From JBBIRG01 sp964410965 (GTDB taxonomy: Bacteria > CLD3 > SB21 > JBBIRG01): 64,000 nucleotides of DNA. How positions within the stretch are numbered: the stretch's first letter is position 1; the number at the start of each line of letters is the position of its first letter. The notes under the pieces were generated by a model. The model did not search any database. It was not told the origin of the DNA and was given only the letters and a program-made list of their open reading frames with translations. Made by a program: the position numbers and the translations under genes. Positions 55,413 to 63,538 of this stretch are shown piece after piece. Location: NCBI GenBank assembly GCA_964410965.1, contig CAYPIY010000002.1:124001-188000 (forward strand). The letters are read 5' to 3'.

Positions 55413-57086
55413 CTATTTTGTCCCGAGTTTATCAAAAGCCGCATTGAGCCTTTCCAGCGCGGCCTTGGCTTTCTCACGCCCTCCGGACAATATCCTTTCC
55501 GCTTTATCCTGATTTTCCTCATCATCGGATTTGGCTTCCGGCAGCTGAATAATCTGCGCGGCTTTCTTTTTCAGCTTGGCCTGAAGTCCGCCGAGATAAA
55601 TTCTCCCGAGAGCGTAATAGGATTCTTTCGCTCCCTGAACATTTGCTCCGTAAGTTTTGCTTCCCTCGTCCTCTTTTTTATCCTTTTTGCCTTTATCTTT
55701 CTTTTTATCTTTTTTCTTGTCTTTTTTACCATCTTTCGCTTCATCTTTTTTATGCGCGATATCGGTATGGTAATAAACAAAGGTGGCAACAATCTGCGAA
55801 CCTTCAAGGCAAACGTCGGTAGCTTCTTTAGTCATCTGTGACATATAATCATTCAGCGGCTGTCCGGTCAGGGACTCGGAGGTTTCCTTGGTCTCAAACC
55901 AGCTTTTCATTACTGACTCGACTTCCACTTCGATGCTTTTGGCTAATTTGGTGCGGGCGGCCATTTTCGCTTTGTCGATCCCCTGTGTCTGGGAAAAATA
56001 TTTTCCCTCATCTATACCGACGGCAAAAATAGCGTCTTTCATTTTCGGCATGGTGGTGATCCAGACTGGCCGTCCGTCTTTTAGTTTAAGATAATCCCGG
56101 TTAATCATGCCGTTCAGTTTGTCGCTTAACCCCTTAAGCGACTTAGTATCGGATACTTTGGATTTGGCTTTTTCGTTGACTTTACTAATCACTTCCGAAA
56201 GGGACATTCTGGCGAGTGCGTAATGCCACTTCGTCTGCTTGTCATACCATGTTTCGATGATCTGGGAACCGGACAATGTCGTTTCCGACACCGACTGGGC
56301 CATTTCATCGATAACACTCCGCTCAGTCACATACGATGATGTTCCTTCATTCACTTCGTACCAGTCGGTCAGGACCGCCTGAACTTCCGACTGGATGGTG
56401 GCGCCGAGTTCCGCGCGGGCCTTATCCTTTGCGGATTCCCGGCCGTTGACGTAGAAATAGAATTTTTCAGCGATACCAACCGCGAAAATGGCGTCATCTT
56501 CCTCGGGCAGAACTTTAATCCATTCCGGCTGGTCTTTTCGGACATATGATTTCGGATCCGCCAGGGCTTTCAGCGAAACCTCTAGCTTTTCAATTTTTTT
56601 GTACTCCTCTTTTCCTCCGGCCTGCTTTTTGGCCTGTTCCACGACTTTCTTTTCGATGTTGCCCATCGCGCCCGAAAGCGGCAATTCGGCAAGCGCATAG
56701 ATCAATCCCTCCGGATCGACCCAGATTTCCAGGATTTTAGCGTTCTGAACGGAAGCCAGCACATCTTCATCGATGCTTTTTTCCATTTCGGAAACAAACC
56801 CGGATCCCGTGGTGGTGCCCTGCCAGCTTTTCGTGATGGTTTTGACGTTCAGTTTGATCGTCTGGGCAAGTTCCATCTTAGCTGCATTCGCGGCAGCTTC
56901 TTCCCCCGCTTTTTTCTCATAATGCTTGTTCACAACACCGACGGCATACAGGGAACCGGCCGAAACCGGTAGTTCATTGACCCAGTTAGGAGCGGCCTTT
57001 TGCTGGCTGTGAACGGTCGTTGTATGAAAATTTGCTATCAACAGCAGAATGAGAAAGGAAACGGATAAAGTAAAGAGTTTTGCCAT
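55413..57086 (-). CDS. Exported protein of three tandem LPP20-like modules
   Basis: The protein has 557 residues with GGGAG upstream and a signal peptide ending near TVHSQ. Three modules begin PNWVNELP (residue ~33), PEWIKVLP (~190) and PVWITTMP (~345). Each has an A/G-VG turn, a helix rich in Ala and Lys, and a closing YALA/YALG strand. Module 3 is interrupted between its last two strands by a Lys/Asp-rich insert (DKKKDKKKDKGKKDKK). No lipobox is present, so it is probably periplasmic or secreted. It is 43 bp upstream of the two-module gene with no hairpin between, so the two may be one transcript. Confidence 0.8.
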   Translation of the reverse strand: MAKLFTLSVSFLILLLIANFHTTTVHSQQKAAPNWVNELPVSAGSLYAVGVVNKHYEKKAGEEAAANAAKMELAQTIKLNVKTITKSWQGTTTGSGFVSEMEKSIDEDVLASVQNAKILEIWVDPEGLIYALAELPLSGAMGNIEKKVVEQAKKQAGGKEEYKKIEKLEVSLKALADPKSYVRKDQPEWIKVLPEEDDAIFAVGIAEKFYFYVNGRESAKDKARAELGATIQSEVQAVLTDWYEVNEGTSSYVTERSVIDEMAQSVSETTLSGSQIIETWYDKQTKWHYALARMSLSEVISKVNEKAKSKVSDTKSLKGLSDKLNGMINRDYLKLKDGRPVWITTMPKMKDAIFAVGIDEGKYFSQTQGIDKAKMAARTKLAKSIEVEVESVMKSWFETKETSESLTGQPLNDYMSQMTKEATDVCLEGSQIVATFVYYHTDIAHKKDEAKDGKKDKKKDKKKDKGKKDKKEDEGSKTYGANVQGAKESYYALGRIYLGGLQAKLKKKAAQIIQLPEAKSDDEENQDKAERILSGGREKAKAALERLNAAFDKLGTK

Positions 57087-57158
57087 ATAAACTCCCTGTT
57101 TTTAGGGTAAAGGATAACTTTTATAATTTCATGCTTTGACAGCAAAAAAGCAAGACTA

Positions 57159-57193
57159 ATAATTCCGGAGGGCGAACCGCCCTCCGGAATTAT
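57159..57193 (-). terminator. Long hairpin terminator of the 198-residue LPP20-like lipoprotein gene
   Basis: ATAATTCCGGAGGGCG pairs perfectly with CGCCCTCCGGAATTAT around three bases. The T-rich stretch begins several bases after the stem on the minus strand, so termination is likely but not classic. Confidence 0.7.
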
Positions 57194-57201
57194 CAACTGA
57201 T

Positions 57202-57798
57202 TTACTCATCATCGCCCTGGCTGGTTTTCTCCCATTTGGAAACAGCTTTGTCAAGTGCTTTCAGGGCTTCATCGGCGGACGCTTTTACGCCTTTGATTTT
57301 CTTGGCAGCTGCATCGTCAGCCACTTTTTTCTTGAATGCATCGACCACTGAATTTTTCTTCAGGACGACTTTGGCGTAGAATTTGATCTTATTGCCCGTC
57401 TTTTCGCCCATCGGCGGCCAGTATTCCTCGATCATCGCGCCGCTGAGCGTAACATTGGTCAGGCTCTGGGTAATTTCCTGAAAGTAATCCTGCGCGGCGC
57501 CTTCGGAACCTTTATCCGTTGTGGTGGTCGCTTCTTCCATGAAGTTCGTGGTCAGGCTTTTGATTTCCGACTGAAGAGCTTCGGCAATTTTTTTGCGTCC
57601 GCTCTGGTCGGCCTGGCTTTTGGCTTTCTGTTCGGTTAATCCCTCGCCGATCCCGGCTGCAATGATCACGTCTTCATACAAACCGGGTTTTGATATCCAT
57701 TTCGGCAGTTTGCCTTCTTTTTTCGCGGTTGTGCTTCCCCCGCCGCAGGCAGTTACCATAAAAGCGGCAAGGACTGCTAAACTCAAAAAATATTTCAT
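57202..57798 (-). CDS. LPP20-like lipoprotein
   Basis: The protein has 198 residues with AGGAG upstream and a lipoprotein signal, lipobox VTAC (C18). A single LPP20-like module starts PKWISKPGLYEDVIIAAGIGEG, then a long helix (KAKSQADQSGRKKIAEAL), a Thr/Glu segment (NFMEEATTTTDKGSEGAAQDYFQEITQSLT), a strand EEYWPPMGEKTGNKIKFYAKVVL and a helical tail ending in acidic residues. It is closely similar to the next gene (57883-58536) over the whole module. The function is unknown. Confidence 0.85.
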   Translation of the reverse strand: MKYFLSLAVLAAFMVTACGGGSTTAKKEGKLPKWISKPGLYEDVIIAAGIGEGLTEQKAKSQADQSGRKKIAEALQSEIKSLTTNFMEEATTTTDKGSEGAAQDYFQEITQSLTNVTLSGAMIEEYWPPMGEKTGNKIKFYAKVVLKKNSVVDAFKKKVADDAAAKKIKGVKASADEALKALDKAVSKWEKTSQGDDE

Positions 57799-57832
57799 TT
57801 TTACTCCTGATTTGGTCCCTATAAAATAAAAT

Positions 57833-57862
57833 AACCGTAGTAGCCCTTGGCTACTACGGTTT
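57833..57862 (-). terminator. Rho-independent terminator of the 217-residue LPP20-like gene
   Basis: CCGTAGTAGCC pairs with GGCTACTACGG around three bases, followed on the minus strand by TTATTTTATTTT. It lies about 20 bp after the stop codon. Confidence 0.85.
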
Positions 57863-57882
57863 TTATTAAAAGCCTAGGCAGA

Positions 57883-58536
57883 TTATTCTTCTCCGCCTTC
57901 TTCTTCACCGCCGTCAGCAGAACCCTTGTTGCTGTCTTTTTCCCATTTGGTAATGGCTTTATCCAGGGCGTTCAGCGCATCGTCGGCAGAAGCCTTGACA
58001 CCTTTGATTTTCTTCTGGGCCAGGTCTTCCTTGACTTTTTCCTTGTACGCGTCAATCACGGCTGATTTCTTCAGAACGACTTTGGCGTAGAACTTGACTT
58101 TGCTGCCAACTTTTTCGCCTAAAGGCGGCCAGTATTCTTCAATAAATGCGCCGCTCAGTGTTTGCTTGGTCATCGTCTGGGTGATTTCCTGGAAATATTC
58201 CTGGGCAGCGCCGCTCGATCCTTCTTCGGTTGTCGTCGAGGCTTCTTCCATGAAGTTCGTGGTTAAGCTCTTGACTTCGGTTTCCAGAGCTTCCGCTATT
58301 TTCTTGCGGCCGTTCTGTTCCGCCTGGCTCTTGGCTTTCATTTCTGAAAAACCTTCACCGATACCCGCGGCAATGATCACGTCTTCATACAGACCCGGTT
58401 TGTAAACCCATTCCGGCGGTCCGTCTTTTTTCTTTTTCTTTTTCTTTTTCTGCGCGTTCGCGTCGTTGGATAACAACGAAACCGTCAATACGGCCAGGAA
58501 GGATAGGAAAAGTATCCTCAAGAAATACTTTTTCAT
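57883..58536 (-). CDS. Exported LPP20-like protein, non-lipidated paralogue
   Basis: The protein has 217 residues with AGGAG upstream. Instead of a lipobox it has a type I signal (cleavage after DANA), then QKKKKKKKKDGPPEWV with eight Lys in a row. The module PEWVYKPGLYEDVIIAAGIGEG ... EEYWPPLGEKVGSKVKFYAKVVL closely follows the adjacent lipoprotein, and the tail is acidic and Gly-rich (SADGGEEEGGEE). The pair looks like a recent duplication in which one copy became lipidated or lost lipidation. It is the first gene of the cluster. Confidence 0.85.
   Translation of the reverse strand: MKKYFLRILFLSFLAVLTVSLLSNDANAQKKKKKKKKDGPPEWVYKPGLYEDVIIAAGIGEGFSEMKAKSQAEQNGRKKIAEALETEVKSLTTNFMEEASTTTEEGSSGAAQEYFQEITQTMTKQTLSGAFIEEYWPPLGEKVGSKVKFYAKVVLKKSAVIDAYKEKVKEDLAQKKIKGVKASADDALNALDKAITKWEKDSNKGSADGGEEEGGEE
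58423..58451. repeat. Short hexanucleotide repeat (CTTTTT)n coding for the Lys tract
   Basis: About four copies of a six-base unit encode the poly-Lys run behind the signal peptide of the 217-residue LPP20-like protein. Slippage would change the number of Lys residues by two without a frameshift. Confidence 0.6.
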
Positions 58537-58860
58537 GTTAATTCTCCTGTGTTGATGGATGGTTAATTAAGAGCACCTTACTCTCGTTATTTAAAAAAAA
58601 TTACGGCATTAATCTCTAACTTGCAAGGATTAAATCTATTCCCGGAAAATTTGCATTTCTGAAACAGATGACGGGACAATTTATTTAAGAGCATTTCAAA
58701 AGTCAAGTAAAAATTCCACTGTTGACTTTTGGCGTGATTAACAGTAATAGATGACAACAATAAATAAAAGGTAAATCAGATAATTTGTTTCATTAATTAT
58801 AATAATATTATGTATTTAATTTGATCATTCATTTTTCATTTATCAAAAAATCCAGTTGAT
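58537..58860. other. AT-rich divergent promoter region, 324 bp
   Basis: This lies between the LPP20-like cluster (-) and hemW (+). It is strongly AT-rich and must hold both promoters. I see no gene, hairpin or repeat of note. Confidence 0.5.
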
Positions 58861-60030
58861 ATGCTTCCTGAACCTGTAAAACCGGGCGGTTTCGGTTTAT
58901 ATCTTCATATACCCTTTTGTGACCGGATCTGTATATACTGTGATTTCTGCGTGACAACACGAAGAAAACTTATCCCGGATTATATCGGTGCTATGCTGAC
59001 CGAAATGGCTCTCTATTCAATTCACAATGTTTTTCAAAATCCAGATACGATATACTTCGGCGGCGGTACGCCTTCGGTTTTGAGCGCAACTGATTTAATC
59101 CGGATTCTTGATCAGATCCGGATTCGGTATGCAGTTCATCCGGAAACGGAAATCACCGTTGAAGCCAATCCGAACCATCTGGACTATGATAAAACAAGAC
59201 AAATCACGGAATCAGGAATCAACCGGATCAGCATAGGCGCCCAGTCCTTTATCGGCAGGGAACTGCGATTTCTTACCCGGACGCATAACGCCGACTCTCT
59301 GAATAAATCGCTTGATCTCGTCCGATTATGTGGATGTAAAAACATCAATATCGACCTTATTTTCGGCCTTCCCGGACAAACGCTCAGGGATTGGCTTTTT
59401 AATCTCGAATCGGCTCTTAATTTCAACCCGGAACATTTTTCAGTTTATAACCTGACAGTGGAAAGAGACACTTATCTTGACCGTTTTGTAAAAAAAAACA
59501 ATCCTGTTTTCCCGGATGATGATATTCAGCTTGAAATGTTTCTTGCCGCTCACGATCTTCTGACTTCAAAAGGTTACCGTCATTATGAGATTTCCAATTA
59601 CGCAAAACCCGGCTTTGAGTCGAAACACAACCAGGCCTACTGGTCGGGTAAGCCTTACCTTGGACTCGGTACCGGCTCGCACTCTTTTGACGGAAGCATG
59701 AGGTTCTGGAATACAAAGCGCATTGAATCATACATCGGACGAATCCGGGATAAAAATGAACCTCCCGTTGAAGGAACTGAAGTCTTAGGAAAAAACGAAC
59801 TGATGGAAGAAAAAATACTCCTGGGCTTAAGGACGGATGCCGGATTTTCCGTTTCCGGGCTTGAATCACTGAGTGGTTTGTCTTTTGCGAATACTTTTTC
59901 GGAAACGATCGGAACTTTTCATAACTGCCTGATTGCCGATAACGATCGGATCAGGCTGACCCCGGCCGGATACTTTCTTTATAACCGAATCTGCGGAGCG
60001 TTCATAAACGCTCTGCCCGTGTCACGGTAA
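58861..60030 (+). CDS. hemW: Radical SAM haem chaperone HemW
   Basis: The protein has 389 residues. The radical SAM motif is C-x3-C-x2-C in PFCDRICIYCDFC, with a further Cys at the position where relatives often have Asn or Ser. YFGGGTPSVLSATDL and GAQSF follow. The signature HNQAYW (HNxxYW), found in HemW and not in coproporphyrinogen dehydrogenase HemN, supports haem insertion into respiratory enzymes rather than haem synthesis. There is no clear ribosome site before the ATG. Confidence 0.93.
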   Translation: MLPEPVKPGGFGLYLHIPFCDRICIYCDFCVTTRRKLIPDYIGAMLTEMALYSIHNVFQNPDTIYFGGGTPSVLSATDLIRILDQIRIRYAVHPETEITVEANPNHLDYDKTRQITESGINRISIGAQSFIGRELRFLTRTHNADSLNKSLDLVRLCGCKNINIDLIFGLPGQTLRDWLFNLESALNFNPEHFSVYNLTVERDTYLDRFVKKNNPVFPDDDIQLEMFLAAHDLLTSKGYRHYEISNYAKPGFESKHNQAYWSGKPYLGLGTGSHSFDGSMRFWNTKRIESYIGRIRDKNEPPVEGTEVLGKNELMEEKILLGLRTDAGFSVSGLESLSGLSFANTFSETIGTFHNCLIADNDRIRLTPAGYFLYNRICGAFINALPVSR

Positions 60031-60061
60031 GCAAACCAGACGGTTCCCTGCAATATTTTCC

Positions 60062-60090
60062 TTGAAAAATACAGCTAACCGTCATAGATT
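60062..60090 (+). promoter_or_regulatory. Possible sigma-70-type promoter of frr
   Basis: TTGAAA and TAGATT separated by 17 bases lie about 48 bp upstream of the frr start codon. The sequence fit is moderate only. Confidence 0.35.
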
Positions 60091-60137
60091 GTCGAATGCC
60101 ATATGTTACAATATTCAACTAACCGCGAGGACGAGTT

Positions 60138-60701
60138 ATGTTTGACGTGAAAAAGCAGTACCATGAAACCGAAGAGAAGATGAAAAAATCGATAGAGGCG
60201 ATCCGCAATGAACTGGCCAAATTACGAAGCGGGCGCGCGACGACATCCCTGCTGGACGGCATTAAAATCGACTATTACGGAACCCTGACGCCGCTTAACC
60301 AGGCAGCCAATGTAGCGACGCCGGAACCCAGATTGCTTACCGTGCAGCCATGGGATAAAACCATGGTCCCCACAATTGAAAAGGCGATCCTGACGGCAAA
60401 TCTCGGCCTGAATCCTGCGAATGACGGTACTATGATTCGTATTCCCATACCCCAGCTGAATGAGGAACGCCGGAAAGAACTCGTCAGGCTTGGAAAGAAA
60501 TACGCCGAAGACGGCAGAGTCGCTGTACGCAACGTGCGCCGTGAGGCCAATGATCATATTAAAAAAGCCGAAAAAGACCACAAAATCTCCGAGGACGACA
60601 GCAAGCACGCACAGGAAAAAATCCAGAAAATGACGGATGATTATATCAAAAAAATCGATGAAATGATCATTCAAAAAGAAAAAGAAATCATAGAAGTATA
60701 A
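60138..60701 (+). CDS. frr: Ribosome recycling factor
   Basis: The protein has 187 residues, normal length. Conserved segments include LAKLRSGRATTSLLDGIKIDYYG, PLNQAANVATPEPRLLTVQPWD and LTEERRKELV-like (LNEERRKELVRLGKKYAEDGRVAVRNVRR). It splits post-termination ribosomes together with EF-G. The usual neighbours pyrH and tsf are absent. GCGAGGACGAG upstream contains the ribosome site. Confidence 0.98.
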   Translation: MFDVKKQYHETEEKMKKSIEAIRNELAKLRSGRATTSLLDGIKIDYYGTLTPLNQAANVATPEPRLLTVQPWDKTMVPTIEKAILTANLGLNPANDGTMIRIPIPQLNEERRKELVRLGKKYAEDGRVAVRNVRREANDHIKKAEKDHKISEDDSKHAQEKIQKMTDDYIKKIDEMIIQKEKEIIEV

Positions 60702-60755
60702 TGTCCGCGCAGGGACCAGCACAAAACAAATCTAACCGAAATCAACCGGAGGATA

Positions 60756-63524
60756 ATGATCAGACGAGTTTTTATTCTTTTCCTGTTCAATGTTTTGTCA
60801 GCGGGCTATCCCGCCAGCGCTCAGCAGGAAACCGGCCTGATCGATGAAAATTTCAGCCAGACGCCCCTCAGGGAGGTTTTTTCGGTTTTTGGCCAGAAAT
60901 ATTCATTGAAAATCAGCTTCCGGGAACAGGATGTACTGAACATCACCGTAACGGCCGTGATCAAACACCAGACGCCCGAATCTGCCCTGATGCAGGTTCT
61001 TCTGGAAACATCCCTGGCGTACCGCGTGAACAAAGACCGATCCTTTACGGTGTATCGCGACGACCGGAAACGTATCGAGGACGAACTCACCTCCGCAGAC
61101 CAGGGACAGATATCGGGCGTTGTCCTTTCGCGGTCCGGAGAAGATCCGGTCGGCTCGGCTGCCGTTTCCCTGAAAAACACAATCTGGCGCACCCTCACCG
61201 ATTCGGCCGGCCGGTTCACGATCTCGGGAATCCCTTTCGGGGAATACAGGCTGTTCATCAGCCTTCCTGATTTCCTGCCCGACAGCATCCCGATCCAGGC
61301 TCTTCCCCCGAAAACAGCTCCGGATACTTTTTTTTACTCATACAGGCGTAAAACAGATTCCGGACAGGAAAAGGAAGCCGCTGCGAACCCGTTCGACCAT
61401 TTCAGCGCTCAACCAAGCGCCTACAGGATCGGTATCATGGAACTGACCAACCACCCCGCCAAGGGTGAACCAGATGTCCTTAACTCAATCCAGTCTCTGC
61501 AGGGCATATCCGGGAAGAACGACGTGTTCAATGAATTTCATGTCCGAGGCGGAACGCCCGACCAGAACCTCCTGATGCTGGACCGAGCGACAGTTTATCA
61601 TCCGTATCACCTTTTCGGTCTGATGTCGGCTTTTAATTCGGATATCGTTGGCGCAGTGGATGTCTCTACAGGAGGCTTTTCCTCGGCGTACGGCAACCGT
61701 ATGAGTTCCGTAATTGATATACGGACACGGGATGCTGCGGAAGGACATATTCACGGATCCGGAGAACTGAACCTGCTGAGCTCAAAAGTCATGCTCCACG
61801 GACAGGCCGGACCGAAGGTATATTACCTGGTTTCCGCACGACGGTTTTACTGGGACCAGTTCGCCAAGCTTGTGAATGGAATCAAGGAGGTCCGGCGTCA
61901 GACCAGGGAACTCAACGAAACCCTGCCGCAGTATTATTTTTATGATTTCTACGGAAAGATACTCGTCAAACCCCATGAAAATCACCGCCTGGGCATCAGT
62001 TCCTTTACATCAAAAGATTACTTTTTCGCTACGATCACGGAAAAACATTACGGCGGCAGCGAAACCGGAGGCGGCGACTTGCTTGATGATTACTACGAAG
62101 AAAACGACCGCATTCAGTTCGGATGGGACAATCATATTTTCAGTTCATTCTGGGAATACGACAATCAGCGCAATTGGTTATCCAGACTTACCGTTTACTG
62201 GTCACAGGCTCCGGCCGAATTCAGCAGGACGTTATTATACAATCCATCCCCCGCCGCTTCCCCGGCCATGATCCTGCAGGCGGACAGCCTGAACCGTTTA
62301 TCCTATCTTGATCATATCGACGTCGGCAACCGGATCAGGGACATCACGGTGTGCGCGGATGCCCGGTTCAAGCCTCATGATAACCATACGGTCCTTTTCG
62401 GCGGCGAGTGGAAACACATTCAGCTGAAATACAGATGGGATAATATCGCCGAATTTGACAAGGGCAATCCGTATCTGCAGTTGTTTTTCGACAATCCCGC
62501 CGATACGTTCCGTTATGAAAAAACGGCTGACCTGATCGCATTTTATCTCGAGGATCTGTGGCAGATCGAAAAAAGGTTTTCCGTGAAACCGGGTTTTCGG
62601 TTTGAATCCTTTCCCGGCGCAAAACCGTCTTTCACCGTTAGCCCCCGTTTCAGCGCGATGTGGACGGCGATGCCGGGATGGACACTGAAAACTTCCGCAG
62701 GCCTTTACCGTCAGTCACTGTTCACGGCCCGTGAGGCCGGATATTTCGGCTTTCTGGACGTTTCGTTTTATGCGGACCGCATACCTCTCCAGTCCTCCTG
62801 GCATTTTATACTGGGCACCGATTACCGTCTGCCCTGGAATATGCAGATCGGCATGGAAGGGTATTATAAAACCCTTGATCACCTGTACAGAAGCGTCGCT
62901 TCCACGCGCAACTCGCCTGTTTTCATAAAAGGCAGCGGAAAAGCGCGGGGAATGGAAATGAGCCTGAAGCGAAAGGCGAACCGTTTCAATTTCGACGCCG
63001 TCTACCAGCTTTCTTTTGTAACCAGGAAATTTCAGGGAAAAGATTATTATCCCAATTATGACCAGCGGCATCAGTTCAGGCTCGGAACCTGGTTTGTACT
63101 TCCAAAAGGATGGGTCATCGAAACCCGGTGGCAGCTGGCGAGCGGACGGGCTTATCAGGCGTCAAATTATTATACCGTTCCGGTGGATTTCAATCCCTCC
63201 ACAGGCGATTTCGGAACCGGAGATGATATGGACAACCTGGCTCTCGGAGAACTTCAGCATCTGTATACCACTTCGCGCATGCCGGTTTTTCACAGGCTGG
63301 ACCTGAACATCACGAAAACCCTCCGAATGAAATCCTGGTCCCTCAGTTTCTACATGAACGCTATTAACTTGTATTTCCGGAATAATCCCATTCTTTATAA
63401 AACGTCCGAAAAGAAAACCCCAACCGGCGAAACAGACGGCAGCGGGGAAGAGCAACTTTACCTGAAAAGAAAACCGGTTGGAATCCCCATCCTGCCCTCG
63501 CTTGGGATGCGGTTTCAATTTTGA
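60756..63524 (+). CDS. TonB-dependent outer-membrane receptor with STN and carboxypeptidase-like N-terminal domains
   Basis: The protein has 922 residues with a signal peptide ending ASAQ. Residues 28-105 are an STN (secretin/TonB short) domain (FSQTPLREVFSVFGQKYSLKISF). Residues 117-190 are a carboxypeptidase-D-like regulatory fold (ISGVVLSRSGEDPVGSAAVSLKNT). The plug is at ~230-330 (DVLNSIQSLQGISGKNDVFNEFHVRGGTPDQNLLMLDRATVYHPYH) and the barrel runs to the C-terminal Phe of RFQF. GGAGG supports the ATG. The gene directly downstream encodes a DUF4249-like lipoprotein, a frequent partner. The STN domain suggests signalling to an anti-sigma factor or a structural role; the ligand is unknown. 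Confidence 0.93.
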   Translation: MIRRVFILFLFNVLSAGYPASAQQETGLIDENFSQTPLREVFSVFGQKYSLKISFREQDVLNITVTAVIKHQTPESALMQVLLETSLAYRVNKDRSFTVYRDDRKRIEDELTSADQGQISGVVLSRSGEDPVGSAAVSLKNTIWRTLTDSAGRFTISGIPFGEYRLFISLPDFLPDSIPIQALPPKTAPDTFFYSYRRKTDSGQEKEAAANPFDHFSAQPSAYRIGIMELTNHPAKGEPDVLNSIQSLQGISGKNDVFNEFHVRGGTPDQNLLMLDRATVYHPYHLFGLMSAFNSDIVGAVDVSTGGFSSAYGNRMSSVIDIRTRDAAEGHIHGSGELNLLSSKVMLHGQAGPKVYYLVSARRFYWDQFAKLVNGIKEVRRQTRELNETLPQYYFYDFYGKILVKPHENHRLGISSFTSKDYFFATITEKHYGGSETGGGDLLDDYYEENDRIQFGWDNHIFSSFWEYDNQRNWLSRLTVYWSQAPAEFSRTLLYNPSPAASPAMILQADSLNRLSYLDHIDVGNRIRDITVCADARFKPHDNHTVLFGGEWKHIQLKYRWDNIAEFDKGNPYLQLFFDNPADTFRYEKTADLIAFYLEDLWQIEKRFSVKPGFRFESFPGAKPSFTVSPRFSAMWTAMPGWTLKTSAGLYRQSLFTAREAGYFGFLDVSFYADRIPLQSSWHFILGTDYRLPWNMQIGMEGYYKTLDHLYRSVASTRNSPVFIKGSGKARGMEMSLKRKANRFNFDAVYQLSFVTRKFQGKDYYPNYDQRHQFRLGTWFVLPKGWVIETRWQLASGRAYQASNYYTVPVDFNPSTGDFGTGDDMDNLALGELQHLYTTSRMPVFHRLDLNITKTLRMKSWSLSFYMNAINLYFRNNPILYKTSEKKTPTGETDGSGEEQLYLKRKPVGIPILPSLGMRFQF

Positions 63525-63538
63525 AGAAACATGATATT

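Noticed and set aside
50018..58536. Reading the LPP20-CHAT cluster as a known phage-defence system
   Set aside because: All products have export signals and no nucleic-acid or cyclic-nucleotide sensing domain is visible; known CHAT defence systems act in the cytoplasm.
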